Origin: Dipodascopsis uninucleata var. uninucleata | Lineage: Eukaryota; Ascomycota; Lipomycetes; Lipomycetales; Lipomycetaceae | Direction of reading: 5' to 3' | NCBI GenBank assembly: GCA_030568195.1 | Contig: JAJLTO010000007.1 | Location: 1-64,000 of the forward strand | Length of the DNA: 64,000 nt | Shown: positions 9,817 through 21,520 of the stretch, piece after piece | Numbering within the stretch: position 1 is the first letter of the stretch | Layout of the letters: each line of letters opens with the position of its first letter | Position numbers and translations under genes: made by a program | The notes under the pieces: generated by a model | The model's database searches: none | What the model was told of the DNA's origin: nothing | Seen by the model: only the letters and a program-made list of their open reading frames with translations

Positions 9817-12800
9817 TTCCTAAAATCTACCATTTGTAACCTTAAGAATACATTGGCTTTACTTCAGCCGTTTTAAAATTAAGGAGAGCAAAACGATCAA
9901 AGGTCGGTCGTCTTCTCTTTTTGTTGTCGCCGGTATCAATAGCTATGACTATAGCCACTATTTGTATCTCCTTAATTTTGCCTACGTAAGATCTTTACAA
10001 GGTAAAAAAATGCTATTCAACTAGGCCATTATAAATAATGATACTGGATCATACATATGAAAACAATAAAATTTGTTCTATTTAATGTTATAATGCGTAT
10101 TTTAACAACTAATATCTAGTCAATTCTATATTACTGTTCCATGCTCCCTGCAATAAATTGGAAGCCCACTATACGTTAACTTGTTTCGATCTGGTGCAAT
10201 ACAAACGTAATCGAACTGAATAAATATCGTCAATTTCTCTATCGCGTACTCGAAAATAGTCCGATAACTATAATCAATATACTCTTAGTAGTACCTAGGA
10301 AATTGCACTCGCATCACCCAAAGTCACCCTAAACTCTCAAGGCGGAACTAAAAAACTTCGAAACTGACGTTACTGTCTCTTCTGCGATGCTTGCGCCTTC
10401 ACCAGTTAGAATACCATCACCGCCGTTCTAAAAGTGTCAAATGTGTTCCATAACCCACTACTTTCCACAGTCAAATGCATAATGAGTTTGGCGCTCTGAA
10501 TTGTACTCAGACAATACATAACCGCAATGGCGTAAGCCCTTCGCTGCCCAATAATCTCTGATTCGGTACTAAAGATCGATGACATATAGACAGGGTAGAA
10601 ATGAAACTCTGAATAAGTTCCAGTTTGAACAAACAGCGCACTACACCAGAGTTTAAGATCCATGATAAAAATCTGCATCGGTTGTACATCTGCCTATAGT
10701 AGCAGGGACATAAGATGATGTAAACCTCATTTTTCTGTCCCTTGATGTGTCAAATCATGTCCATAAGTCTCAATAATATCCTGTTCACATGCTGGAAGAG
10801 CTGCAGTCCGGATGATGAGACTACCTCGCATGCATAAACCGATTTGTCTCATTCACTGCTCTAGTTTACGCTTGTATCTGAGCTAAGAGAAAAAACCCAC
10901 ATCTGATCCCAGTCATATGTGAAAGGCATGAAATAATACCCATTAACATTTTTAGTACAATGATCAGTGACAAGATCTTTCTACTTACAAAATTAGTGAT
11001 CACGATTATATCTGGGCCAATGTAGCACCACGAAGATATTCGATAACCTGTGCATCCAGCGAAAGCAGCGCAGGTGGCTTATCTCTAGCATCCTCCGTTA
11101 GATCAAAATATTGCCTATCTTGTCGTACAAAGTATTTGAATATGAACAATCGAATTCGTCGAATTAATTGCAGGTCGGCAAACGAAAGCAAAGCATTGTA
11201 AACTAAATATCTTACAGATTAGAGTACACCAAGAAGGAAGTGCTAAAGAGTAAATTCGAATGCGACTGAGCATATAATCATATGAATCTGGACCATCAAG
11301 GGATGCTTGCAAACAAGGAGCACACAAAATCTAGAAAGCGAGATAACTGAGACAACATATAGCGGTAAACATGGAGCCAACGAACAATAACTATGCTCAT
11401 TCTTATTTAGAAATTCAATTTAATCAATTCCCTCGTTGATTTCGGAATTACTTCTTCAGGCTCCGACTGCTGGATTACGATAATCATAGGATTAGAATGC
11501 TCAAATCCTTGTATTCTGAAGGAATTTGCCTATTGTTCAGATTGCGTCTCTCAAGCAACTATAACACACTTAACGGAGATATCCAAGGGTCCAGTTCGAA
11601 ATCGGAATTATATTGGGCAAATTGTGGACGATTTAAAAAGCTTGATCGTTTGAGATCGAAAAATGAGTAGTAATCGCCTACTTTCCTCATCAGTTTCGAG
11701 TACAAGCCAGTTTCAAGGATCGTTCCATGCAACATCATAGCAGTTTTTTCTTTATTGTTACTAGACGATAAATCAGAGGCAAAGATGATAGATTGACTAT
11801 TTCAAGTATTTAATGCATACAATCTCACTCTGAAGTATCTAGCGCTGAAGTGGCCCGTCTAAGTAGGACAATCTTAGAATTTGATAACAGCACGCATAAT
11901 ATCTACACGTTGCTTCTTCCAGAAAAATAAAAATTCGCGTTCTACAGCATGCTCTTGTAAACCTAGAGGCAGCTTTCAATGAATCTAATGCATTTGCCTG
12001 CTTTGCCTGCTTTGCCGGCCGCGTTACCATTGCTAACACGTCGATTGGCTTTACTCGGCAATCGAAAATCTCAAAGATTCCTACCGACAGATCAATCTGC
12101 TATGGCACTTCCAGCATCTCATCCTTCTCTCATGTCTGAGAAGCCATTGCTAGTGCAGTATATGTATCACGCCGTTTTTTGGACTTGATACTGCTGACTA
12201 CCTTTGATTCTACCTTCACTCGAGACGCTATTTTCAATTTTAGCGCTAATGACAAGATTGGCTCAGATACTATTAACTCCAAATGCTACGATTTGGTTTT
12301 AAAGCTAGATATCGCTCACTTCTTCAGTAATATTTCGAGTCAAGAGCAATGACGGCAAATCCAATTCATCTATGGAACTATGTTGAGCCGATTTATGATG
12401 GATGATAGTCCATTTGGGTTGGTTGACAATACTTTGAAAGAGACTATATTTGTCGTAATTTTCCATAAAGATATGCTCTTAAGCTGAGGCACAACTTGCG
12501 GAAATTGAGATACGTTTGAGCAGCTCTCAAGCAAATCACGGCGGCGAGGGTCATCAAGCGGTGCTAGAAACAAAACTTTGCATCAAAGCTGTCATTTTGT
12601 TTGATTAAGCGGCACCTCATTTAGTATCAAACTAAAGATTTCCTATTATTATCATAAATACACTTATTTATGTAAACAACTAATTATATTCCAAATTATG
12701 GTCCTTGAATTCAAAGCTCATAACATGTCACATACATACAAAATGCTACCTGTATCAGCTCGCAATCTAAAAGGTTAGCTACACGTGTATTCTGCCATAA

Positions 12801-13797
12801 TCGATGCGATAGCCAGCTTTCAAGATCGTGGAGAGACCTTACCCATATGACTTTGATCAAGCACACCGTTTGCTCGTATACTAAATGAACATCGCACTAA
12901 CACTATTGCAAAGTCGTGATAAGGTTATCTGGCCACTGAAAGATTTTGCCAATGAGTAGCATGAAGCTATAGACTAGCAGAATACTAGTCAACTGATTCG
13001 CCCATTTAGTGCTCATAAAATCTGCCCGAAATTTAACCATTTGAAATGCTACACTAATTTATAGGGTAAGATGTTAATTTTACCGAAAGAATACTGAGAG
13101 ATGGCGATTGTAACCCAGAGAGATCAGCCAGGGACATTAACTTAAGCATAATGCAAGAACTTCGATACATGTGGTGGTTAATTTAAGCCCACATCGACTT
13201 GATGCATTAATTGTGCAACAACGTGCATAGTTCAATGCACAATTCTCACCATTTGTTATATTTCTGTTGATATTAAAGATACAACGTCAATGAAAGAATA
13301 TAGAAACATAATATTAAATTACTTCCGATACCATTTCCGCTATGATATATGTAGTATTTGACTGTCAAGTATGTATAAAGTACACAGCCTATATCTCTAT
13401 CTACATAACCTTAACGGATTTTAAGTCCACAACCCTATATAAATCTGGTCTTATCTACCCTTAACCGTTGAGGTACTGGAAAGGTCCTAAACTTAAAATT
13501 AAATTTTTGATGTTTTTAAAGTTGAGAATGCAGCATCAAGCTTTTAGTAATTAATCGTCTGTCATACTTGCTCTTGTTAGTCTCTGCTACTGTCCTGTAA
13601 ACGAAACCAGTACTTATGTGTCTCTAGCTGGTCATCAGGTGAAGAACTATCATTAATTTACTCTTTATCAGCTTGCTCCACAGCTTTTCCTACATCTTTT
13701 CCTATAGTCTTTTCTGTACTCCTAAAAATTTTAACCCTATGAAAAATCGGCCAAGTTACATTCTTCACCTCGCTAATTTATCTTACTAATATCTGCT
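9817..13797. other. 4-kb gene-poor tract with decayed coding pieces
   Basis: No intact gene. Protein-like frames occur on the minus strand at 10406-11330 (separate entry). A short TTTGCCTGC duplication lies at about 11993-12012, and an 8-bp inverted repeat ATTGTGCA/TGCACAAT at 13210-13243. The last 200 bp should hold the promoter of the acyltransferase gene at 13798. Confidence 0.6.
10406..11327 (-). pseudogene. Decayed coding sequence, family not recognised
   Basis: Three neighbouring minus-strand frames look protein-like, but no single frame or simple splice joins them. 11327-11115 includes DSYDYMLSRIRIYSLALPSW. 11191-11006 includes RQDRQYFDLTEDARDKPPAL. 10678-10406 includes DLKLWCSALFVQTGTYSEF. 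The order is co-linear, and a GTAAGT follows the middle piece. This could be a disrupted regulator or transporter gene, or a multi-intron gene whose splicing I cannot resolve. I do not recognise the family. Confidence 0.3.
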
Positions 13798-15180
13798 ATG
13801 TCACAAGTCTACGAATTCAGTGCGCTTGATCGATTTGAATTTAACTGTGATAACATTATTAAAGTAGCTTTGATATTCTCGGGATCTCTCGATGAAAGGA
13901 AGCTTTACGACAGTCTCTGGGTATTGATAAGCGAGAAATTCAAAGTCTTTGGTGGCCATTTAACTCAACTACCGAGCGGAAATTATCAAGTTATTATTCC
14001 AGAAAAATTTGATGAAGCTTCAAAGCCTTTTAACTGGACTTTTGTAGATCACTCAAGCAAGTCCTTTTCGGAATATTTCGATGGAGATAATGAAGTATCT
14101 GTTGCAGATGATATTAAGATACTACCAGCTCGCAGCTTCCCTCAGCTCTTTGGAAAGATTACGGAGACTGGGCGTAAAACGTATTTAAATAGATCTAGAT
14201 CTTTCTTATCAATTTATATTACAAAACTTAGCGACGTCACTGCGATACAGGTAGTAGTATCGCATATGATATGCGATGCTGGTGGGCTCAAACTCCTGCT
14301 AAGTTCGTGGCAGGAGCAACTTAATGGAAAGCCCGTTGAAGAACTGCATAATAAGATATGTATCCCAAGTATTGAGGATGTTGGCTCAAAATATATAAAT
14401 TTTGAAACTTTTAATTTTCGGAAAAAACTCGTTCTAGGATCAAAATTAGTTTGGTCATATTTATTTAACGGCAGACCGTCTTCACGAAGACTTTTTTTAT
14501 CTCATTCCTTTGTTGAGGCACTAAGGCAAAAGGTGATTAACTCACTGGAACTGCATGTGCTCAATATCAGCCGTTATGATATACTATTTGCAATATCAAT
14601 ACTACTTTGTGTAGCTGGTCAAGCTACAGACTGTCTTATGTGCGCAACTTCAGTATTTGACCTTCGACGTCGTATAAGCAACAACGACCGTTTTCCACAC
14701 AATTTTTACTTACCACTACCAAACCTAATTTATTCTAGTGATGTGAAGTCAATGTCATTTGCTGATCTAGTGGCCTTTTTCAAGAAATTCCGGAAACAGT
14801 TTATTGACGATCCGAACGACTTCATCAGAATAGTCAATTATCAGGAATCACTGAAACCAGTACCAAGTTGGATATACCCTTTTGACGTTAGTTGTTCTAT
14901 AACAGACTGGGGTAGTTTTAATTTTCTTTCTCTGGACTTTTCTAATGCTGCTGAGACTGGCACTAATAGTGACTCCCCGCTTACGGGTAGGATAAAGATA
15001 TTTCAACCTCTCACTGATTTTGTGGGAGCAACTTATTATAGCATATTTATGCTTAACAATGGACCGTTTGATTGCGATGGAGTAGTATTGTACCATACTA
15101 TGCCACAATCAAACTGGCGTCGCGCTGAATCAACTTTAGGAGATATAGCGGCATACATTAGATCTTTGGGTGGCCATTGA
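13798..15180 (+). CDS. BAHD-like acyltransferase
   Basis: A 460-residue single-exon protein. SHMICDAGG carries the HxxxD motif (His156, Asp160), the catalytic signature of CoA-dependent acyltransferases of the BAHD/condensation superfamily. The block CSITDWGSFNFLSLDF (about 366-381) sits where plant enzymes have DFGWG and fungal ones have an SxW...LDFG variant. The N-terminal FSALDRF is also typical. Such enzymes move an acyl group from acyl-CoA to an alcohol or amine, and fungal members acylate alcohols, trichothecenes and other metabolites. No signal peptide is seen. Length is normal for the family. It starts at an ATG after a 4-kb gap and converges with the aldo/keto reductase downstream. 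The acyl acceptor is unknown; alcohol O-acetyltransferase is the other label this could receive. Confidence 0.75.
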   Translation: MSQVYEFSALDRFEFNCDNIIKVALIFSGSLDERKLYDSLWVLISEKFKVFGGHLTQLPSGNYQVIIPEKFDEASKPFNWTFVDHSSKSFSEYFDGDNEVSVADDIKILPARSFPQLFGKITETGRKTYLNRSRSFLSIYITKLSDVTAIQVVVSHMICDAGGLKLLLSSWQEQLNGKPVEELHNKICIPSIEDVGSKYINFETFNFRKKLVLGSKLVWSYLFNGRPSSRRLFLSHSFVEALRQKVINSLELHVLNISRYDILFAISILLCVAGQATDCLMCATSVFDLRRRISNNDRFPHNFYLPLPNLIYSSDVKSMSFADLVAFFKKFRKQFIDDPNDFIRIVNYQESLKPVPSWIYPFDVSCSITDWGSFNFLSLDFSNAAETGTNSDSPLTGRIKIFQPLTDFVGATYYSIFMLNNGPFDCDGVVLYHTMPQSNWRRAESTLGDIAAYIRSLGGH

Positions 15181-15841
15181 TCATGGTTAATATAGAGAAT
15201 TTTGGTAATTGGTTTTACCTAGAATTTCACTGTGACCTTTAATATATTTTAATATATGTCTTGTAATATAGAGTCAGCAACAATGAGTAGTTGATTCTAA
15301 GAGAGCAGATGAGAAGCTTTGAGGGGAATAAGTAAAACGGATTTATTTCTTATTGATAATTTACAATTAACTGTTTGTATCTACGATGAAAATTGAATAA
15401 TTTTACATCTCTGGATAGTCGTTCCACCAGACCAAAGAGTAAAATTATATCTTTCCTCTGTAGTTTTAAAATCCTTGAAATCGCTGTCTATTTTTCTACT
15501 TTCTCTTCTCTTTCATTAGCGTTTAAAAACACTGGCATAATTTCTTACATGCTTCTTGCTCAGTTTGGCTAAATTGACTGTTAAACTATGCTATTGATAT
15601 TATTCATTCTCTCCTAATAGAAAATGTTGATAGATGCGAGCCGAAAGAGATTCTGCATTATATTCTTGAACGCGTCATTTATATCTCTAGAATCACTAAA
15701 CCATCATGCATCTCACCTGCTAGGGATGTAAGGTACCTCTCCATTGAGCATTCTACATTTTGGCAATAAACCGGCTTTTGAACATAACTTAGAGTGATTC
15801 TCTATTAAACTCCTATATCTAAGTATATTACTGCCAGCGCC
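15181..15841. other. Gap between convergent genes
   Basis: AT-rich 3' flanks of the acyltransferase and the aldo/keto reductase. No gene or notable repeat is seen. Confidence 0.7.
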
Positions 15842-16957
15842 TTAATATGACACTTCACGAGGAATATATGGCTCATCTATGTACGCCATTTCTTTATCAG
15901 TAAGCTCAAACTTTACCGCTCTAACTGCATCTTCGATTCTCTCTATAGTTCCTAACCCGGTTATTGGATATGTCCCCTTCTTCAAACACCATGCCAAAGC
16001 AACAATTGCCATTTTAACTCCTCGTTTCTCAGCTACTGCGGCAACTCGAGACACAAGCTCTTCATCAACAGCATTTTGCTTTTCTCTGACTAGACTTTGC
16101 AAGAATCTGTCTGTCTTCTCACGTTTGCTTCCTCTTTCTGTCCAACTACGTGCTAATACTCCTCTGGCTAGCGGACTCCAAGGTAGAATTCCCACATTAC
16201 TGTCTCGACAGAATGGAATCATTTCTCTCTCTTCTTCACGATAGAGTATATTATAGTAGTTCTGCATTGAAATGAATTTATGCCAACCATTAGACTCGGC
16301 TATATATTGTAGCTTTTGGAATTCCCAAGCTGCCATAGAACTGGCTCCTAGATATCGCACTTGGCCACTCTCAACAACGTCATTCAGGGCTTTCATTATT
16401 TCCTTTGGATTAACATCTCTATCTAAACGATGGATCTGAAGAACGTCAATATATGTTCCCAAGCGTTTAACGCACTCAGCCACAGCACTGAAGATGTGCT
16501 TTCTTGATAATCCAACTCGATTAATAAGGTGCCGTTCCTCTTTGTTCCTCATGTCAGTAATGGGAGATTGGCTAACCGGATCCAGAGCGTAATAAATTTT
16601 GGACAATATGACAACCTGTTCTCGAGGAATGTTATACTTCTTAAGCGCTTTTCCAATAATTTCCTCCGATACCCCATTCGAATAAGCATCTGCCTGTTAT
16701 TTCCATTCGGCTCAGTATCTAGCAATTCTAATAATTTCAAACATTTGGACTCTTACAGTATCCCAAGTATTGATGCCCATTTTAAATGCGTATTCTAGCA
16801 AGGGTAGAGCTTCGTCCTCTTCCAAAACCCACTCCTGCCACTTGGATGACCCATAACTGGCCGCTCCAAGTATGATCTTAGATACGTAAAGGCCAGAATC
16901 CCCTACTCTGCATTTCAGATCATTGTCAGTAAAGGCTGTTTGTGTCGTTATTTGCAT
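15842..16957 (-). CDS. Aldo/keto reductase, two exons
   Basis: Exons 16957-16757 and 16693-15842 join in phase 0 across a 63-nt intron (GTAAGA...ACAG) to give 350 residues. The junction restores the family block WDTADAYSNGVSEE, which is broken in either exon frame alone. The catalytic tetrad is visible: Asp66, Tyr71, Lys99 in LSKIYY and His155 in VLQIHR. The C-terminal half has the NADPH-binding blocks (PWSPLARGVL and TGLGTIERIEDAV). It resembles the AKR9-type aryl-alcohol dehydrogenases and versiconal reductases of fungi, which reduce aldehydes or ketones with NADPH in the cytosol. The substrate is unknown. It lies between the acyltransferase and a permease, so a reduce-then-acylate pair is conceivable. 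Confidence 0.88.
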
Positions 16958-17852
16958 ATTCGACTTGCCTTGTATATTCCATCCTATTTATTAAGTTTGT
17001 AGATGGGGTTTGACACTAATTTAGTTAAAGACTAGTATGTACTCTGATAACAAAGCTTATACTATAAAATTGCGCGCTGTTTCTACTGATTTTAGAGACC
17101 AATATATTGTTCTGTCTAGGTCTACAATTTCGTAACTAAGCAAAATCAGCAATACCTTGAGGTCAAGGATTTGATGTGATTATATATGAAAATCACAATT
17201 ATTGCGCATAATTCACACTCCCTCAAGCTGATCTTGTGTACAAATTGTTCTGGGCTGGCCGCATTTGGCGTGAATCAACAACTATAAATGACGTCATCAT
17301 TTTTCTCTTGCGAGCTGCGGGGTGCCTACCCATATTAGAATCTAAACAGGTTTTTTATATGACGTTCCAGCAACCAGAATTTATCTTATATGTACGCATA
17401 TATCATATATTCTTGTTTCTTGAGTGGAGTCAAGTCACCTTGCGACGTTGCCAAGCCAATTGCCATTAAATGTAAATTAAATTATTCCCGCCACTAATGG
17501 TTTATCAGTCTCAAGCCCTAAGGACCAATGCTCTACGCCTAAAAGGAATATTTGTTATTTAGTTATTCTCGGGTGCCCTGCCTATAGATGGTGACAACTT
17601 TAGGCATTGTATCTAAGTATATTACGCTTACGGTATAATGTGAAAAGATAATAAAGTTTCAGTAATGAAGTTTAAAATTATTGACATTCAAAAACGAATC
17701 ATGTGTATAAATGTACAGACAGGCACTTCTAAAGAACGCGCGCAAAATAATTCTATTTTTATTATGTTAGAAATGAAAGAAATAACTAGTTATTGTATTT
17801 ATAAACTACCGGTTGTCTAGGGTCTATAAGCCATCGATCAAGATAAAGACGG
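16958..17852. other. Gap upstream of the aldo/keto reductase
   Basis: Promoter of the aldo/keto reductase and 3' flank of the permease. An open frame at 17236-17469 lacks an ATG start and shows no family resemblance. No gene is called. Confidence 0.65.
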
Positions 17853-19385
17853 TCAGATAGAGTATCTAAAAGTTCTATTTTCTATATCGGTCAGATCATC
17901 AAAGGCATGGAGATGGCTCTCATCATCTGATTGTAGAGCCTCCATTCTATATTTTAAGTTTATTCGGTTTCTTCTGATAATTGAAAACCTGGCTGCTATG
18001 AGAAAGAGGAGGAATATGAAGTACAGGAATAGATGCATCGTAAATGCCCTTGTGTATCGAGGCGCATCGCTACTCTGGAATATTTGAGGAGCAATCATGT
18101 TACCGACTCCCCAGGATAGAAATGTAATCGTGAGAGTGACCGACTTTTTCGTTTGACCAGCAACATTACGTGATATCAAAGAAAATATTAAATTGCCCTG
18201 AGCCAAGAAGAACTGCATACAATAAAACGCAAGTAAGAGACCTATTCGTGTAGATTCTGTCGGAGTGACTCTCATTACCATGACTGTTCCGAAAATTGAT
18301 GGCAATGTCCAGATGAACATGACAATTGAAGTGTCTTCAAGATATGTGGCCACAGTTGCAGAACCAACCATAATAATAATCGTAATGACTCCCTGAATTA
18401 TATTTAAAAGTTGCGTGTTCAAGTCAGAAAACCCAAAGGAGTTGACAATAATATTAGAGAAAATAGTAAGGCCACCTATAATAAGCGTCGACGTAAATTG
18501 CAGCAACGCATAAAGTAAAACCAGAGGGTCTAGCAAAGCTTCTTTCAGCTGATAGATTTTGACGTTCTTATTTCCGATTCCAGTCTGATTGGCACGTACA
18601 CGCTCAACAAGTAAAACCTTCTCTTCTTCAGAAAAGCACTTCGCTGTTATCGGTGAGTCAGGTAAATACCAGCCTATGAACACTGCCCAAACTGTAGTTG
18701 CAATTCCAAGAACTAGAAATAGCAATTGCCACGGTTTTATGACGCCGTCCGTGTAATGACTTACCCCGTAAGCAACCAGACCACCTACCATGAGCTGTAC
18801 GCCTGTCATACCATACCAAATCGAGGTGAGAACTGCCTGCTCATCCCTTGTGTACCACATTGCGGTGAGAATGATAAATATGGGCTGCACGCAGGATTCG
18901 AAGATTCCTAGCAGAAATCTGATAACCATTAGGCCCGCAAAATTGCTTGATGCTGCCGAGCAAGTGATGACAATGCCCCAGCAAAACACATTTACAGCAA
19001 GGTATTTGGCGACAGGCAGCTTTTGAATTAAAAAATTCGTAGGATATTCTCCCACGAGAATACCTATATATACTATTGTACCGAGCCAAGAATACTGGTC
19101 TCCAACCAGATGTGCGTCTTCTTTGATTCCCATAATTGACGAAAACCCCAATGTGCCTTTATCAAGCGACTGGCAGAAATATGTACCGAGCATTATAGTT
19201 AAGATTCTCTTATTCACCTTCCAGAATAACTCTTTATTCGTTTTCTTATCGATAACAATGTCATGATTGAGATATCTCGCTAATTCTCTATCAACAACCT
19301 CTCCTGAAGATGACCCATGTTCCAATTCTTGAAAGGAAGGACGCTTGCCAATATCTACACCAGTACTCTGTGAGCTAGAATCCAT
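17853..19385 (-). CDS. MFS anion permease, allantoate (Dal5) type
   Basis: A 510-residue single-exon protein with about 12 hydrophobic segments and cytosolic ends. The LDKGTLGFSSIMGIKEDAHL block after the first segment and the GIFESCVQP stretch in segment four are typical of the Dal5/TNA1 anion:cation symporter family, as is the late SSDAPRYTRAF loop. Members import allantoate, ureidosuccinate, nicotinate, small peptides or sulfonates through the plasma membrane with protons. Length is normal, and the start is an ATG at 19385. A decayed relative lies 1.1 kb upstream at 20530-21520 on the same strand. Which anion is carried cannot be read from the sequence. Confidence 0.88.
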   Translation of the reverse strand: MDSSSQSTGVDIGKRPSFQELEHGSSSGEVVDRELARYLNHDIVIDKKTNKELFWKVNKRILTIMLGTYFCQSLDKGTLGFSSIMGIKEDAHLVGDQYSWLGTIVYIGILVGEYPTNFLIQKLPVAKYLAVNVFCWGIVITCSAASSNFAGLMVIRFLLGIFESCVQPIFIILTAMWYTRDEQAVLTSIWYGMTGVQLMVGGLVAYGVSHYTDGVIKPWQLLFLVLGIATTVWAVFIGWYLPDSPITAKCFSEEEKVLLVERVRANQTGIGNKNVKIYQLKEALLDPLVLLYALLQFTSTLIIGGLTIFSNIIVNSFGFSDLNTQLLNIIQGVITIIIMVGSATVATYLEDTSIVMFIWTLPSIFGTVMVMRVTPTESTRIGLLLAFYCMQFFLAQGNLIFSLISRNVAGQTKKSVTLTITFLSWGVGNMIAPQIFQSSDAPRYTRAFTMHLFLYFIFLLFLIAARFSIIRRNRINLKYRMEALQSDDESHLHAFDDLTDIENRTFRYSI

Positions 19386-20529
19386 GGTGTTTCGTCTTGT
19401 TTTGATTGAAGACCTCTGATATTACGACTCGCTGGTCTTTATCTACGTTACAATCTCCAATCTCCAATCTGCAGCCTATTTAATGGCTTATAACAACAGA
19501 ATGGAGTTTTCTCCGTTAATCAATAATTTGAGCCGCATGGCTTATGGTATCTTATGGTACACTAGGGCGTGGGGGATAACATCACACACACTCACTATTA
19601 TTCAGCTGGCTGGCTCTTCACAATGAGCATCTATTTCTGACTAAGATAACTGTCATTCGATATGGGGAATAGATGCCTCGAGAGCGCAGAACATCAATGA
19701 GATCTAACGTAAATTAGGCAACAGGAGATATATAATGAATAAGATACCTTATGAGTCTAAATACTTAAAAAATCAAGCATGGTGCCAAATAATAATTTGA
19801 ACTCGACGGGCTAAAGAAATTGAAGAAATCTTTACCAATACTGATATAGTAGTAATTTCATAATTTAGCCGTATTGTGGCATATGGACTTGATAGAAAAG
19901 TAAGATATGATGTCTTCTACTCTGTATTAGTTTATACACTGGCCTCACTTTATTGTTAGCTAGCTTAAGTTGGGCACTATCGATGACTAATGAACTTGGT
20001 GACTCTAACGAAAAGCAATACTTCTTTCAGTTTTTCCAATGGCTTTATGCAGTCAAAGTTTAGCCAAGCTATATATTTCAAATAATTATTCTTTACTATC
20101 AACATATAGTATAAAGCAAAGCACCAACCATGCAAGACAAGTAAATAACTAGGTAATGAGTCTATTTGTTGACATGTTGAATTTTCGACTGAACTACATC
20201 TTATTGAATTTCTATGGTCGAATAAGTTAAAAGATAGAACTCCCTTTAAAAGTAAGTGGGTAAGATTTTCCAAACATTAAATGTAATTCTTGTCGACTTT
20301 TCTTTGGAGAGATATAAAAGCTTTACAGTTGATAAGCTAGGATATCTGTTACTATTTGATAGTTTCCGTAATCCTATTCTTCATTTTATATTCTAAAAAA
20401 GATTTACATGGTCAAAGGGTTATCCATCAGCTATAAGGTGTATCTTGTCGATATTCGTTCGAGATTTTCCAAGATTAATATTTTACTTCTAAGATAATAG
20501 CTGCTTCAATTGTGTTACATATAAACCTC
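19386..20529. other. Gap upstream of the permease
   Basis: No gene is seen. It holds the promoter of the permease and AT-rich sequence leading into the decayed permease copy. An open frame at 19977-20273 has no family resemblance. Confidence 0.6.
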
Positions 20530-21520
20530 TGGTGGTAATAAACAAGACATAGCAGAAACAAAATAATCACAGATGAAAAATAATTCATTAGTATATCTTG
20601 GTTCATCTTTAGGCGAATACATCTGAGATACTGCTGCATTCGCTCCAGCCCATACGATAAAACTCATAATTTAGGTTGTTGTCCTCTCAGCAGATCCCGA
20701 AACATTATTCAAAATAAGAGTTATTCAAAATAAGAGTTAACTGAATCACCGATTGGCCACGTAAAGAGCGTGAGATAATATGTAATCAGCAAACCAACTC
20801 TGTTATGCTCGCTTGGAGAGTGACTCTCATCACGATCATGTAGCCAACAGTAGAGATCTTTCCAATACCCACTAAGCTATCTATCGTCTGATCTGTCTCC
20901 TGCGCTAATAAACACCGTCCTGACGAGAAATACAATGCATGCCCTGTGCTATGTTTAGAAGCTGTGTCTAAGGAGCTTGAAATCCAAACGAAATAATAAG
21001 CACAATGTTCCTGCATTAATATCAGCAGCCATATCAAGAAATCTGTCGTGCTCTCGCGAACTTGATACCACTTCATTTTTCTATTTGGCTACGCTCCTAT
21101 TCGACGCGTGTACGAGCAATCAAAAGCTTCTTCGTCTCCTGAGAAAAGTTCTTTGCCTTAACAGGACTATCCCGCACTAGGTCATCGAACGTCGCTGAAA
21201 CTACCACTGAAACAAACCTAGAATAAGGAAGAATAGTTGCCGGTCTTTCATAGCAGTTCCTTTATAATGCGTAGCACCATACGAAAGTAATCCACCAAAT
21301 TATAAATGATTGTCACTATATCACAACATAATGCTCAATTAACTTACAAGGCTTAACATGCGCCAATCTTCATAGACCAACAAAGTTACTGTGCTTTTCT
21401 TGCGTACCATATCTGCGTCATATTCACAAACGCAGAAAGAATGACTGCCTCGAACAATCTCAGTATTACACTCGTCACAGCTAAACCCGTACTTAGTCCA
21501 AACCGGAGAACTAGTCAATC
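20530..21520 (-). pseudogene. Decayed Dal5-type permease, related to the gene at 17853-19385
   Basis: Pieces in shifting frames follow the intact permease in order. LRLFEAVILSAFVNM near 21440-21480 matches GIFESCVQPIFIILT. GGLLSYGATHYKGTAM near 21230-21300 matches GGLVAYGVSHYTDGVI, and QLFFLILG follows. DSPVKAKNFSQETKKLL near 21120-21175 matches DSPITAKCFSEEEKVLL. YMIVMRVTLQAS near 20810-20850 matches TVMVMRVTPTES. NVSGSAERTTT and SPKDEPRYTNELF near 20580-20700 match NVAGQTKKSVT and SSDAPRYTRAF. Stops and frame changes between the pieces, and a lost N-terminal part, show it is non-functional. A 16-bp tandem duplication (20705-20736) lies inside it. Divergence from the intact gene is substantial, so this is an old duplicate or an ortholog of another family member. 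Confidence 0.8.

Noticed and set aside
13210-13243. Inverted repeat ATTGTGCA/TGCACAAT as a hairpin or operator
   Set aside because: Only 8 bp with an 18-nt spacer, single occurrence, far from a gene start.
20705-20736. 16-bp tandem duplication TTATTCAAAATAAGAG as a possible mobile-element target site
   Set aside because: The copies are directly adjacent with nothing between them, so it is a simple duplication in decaying sequence.
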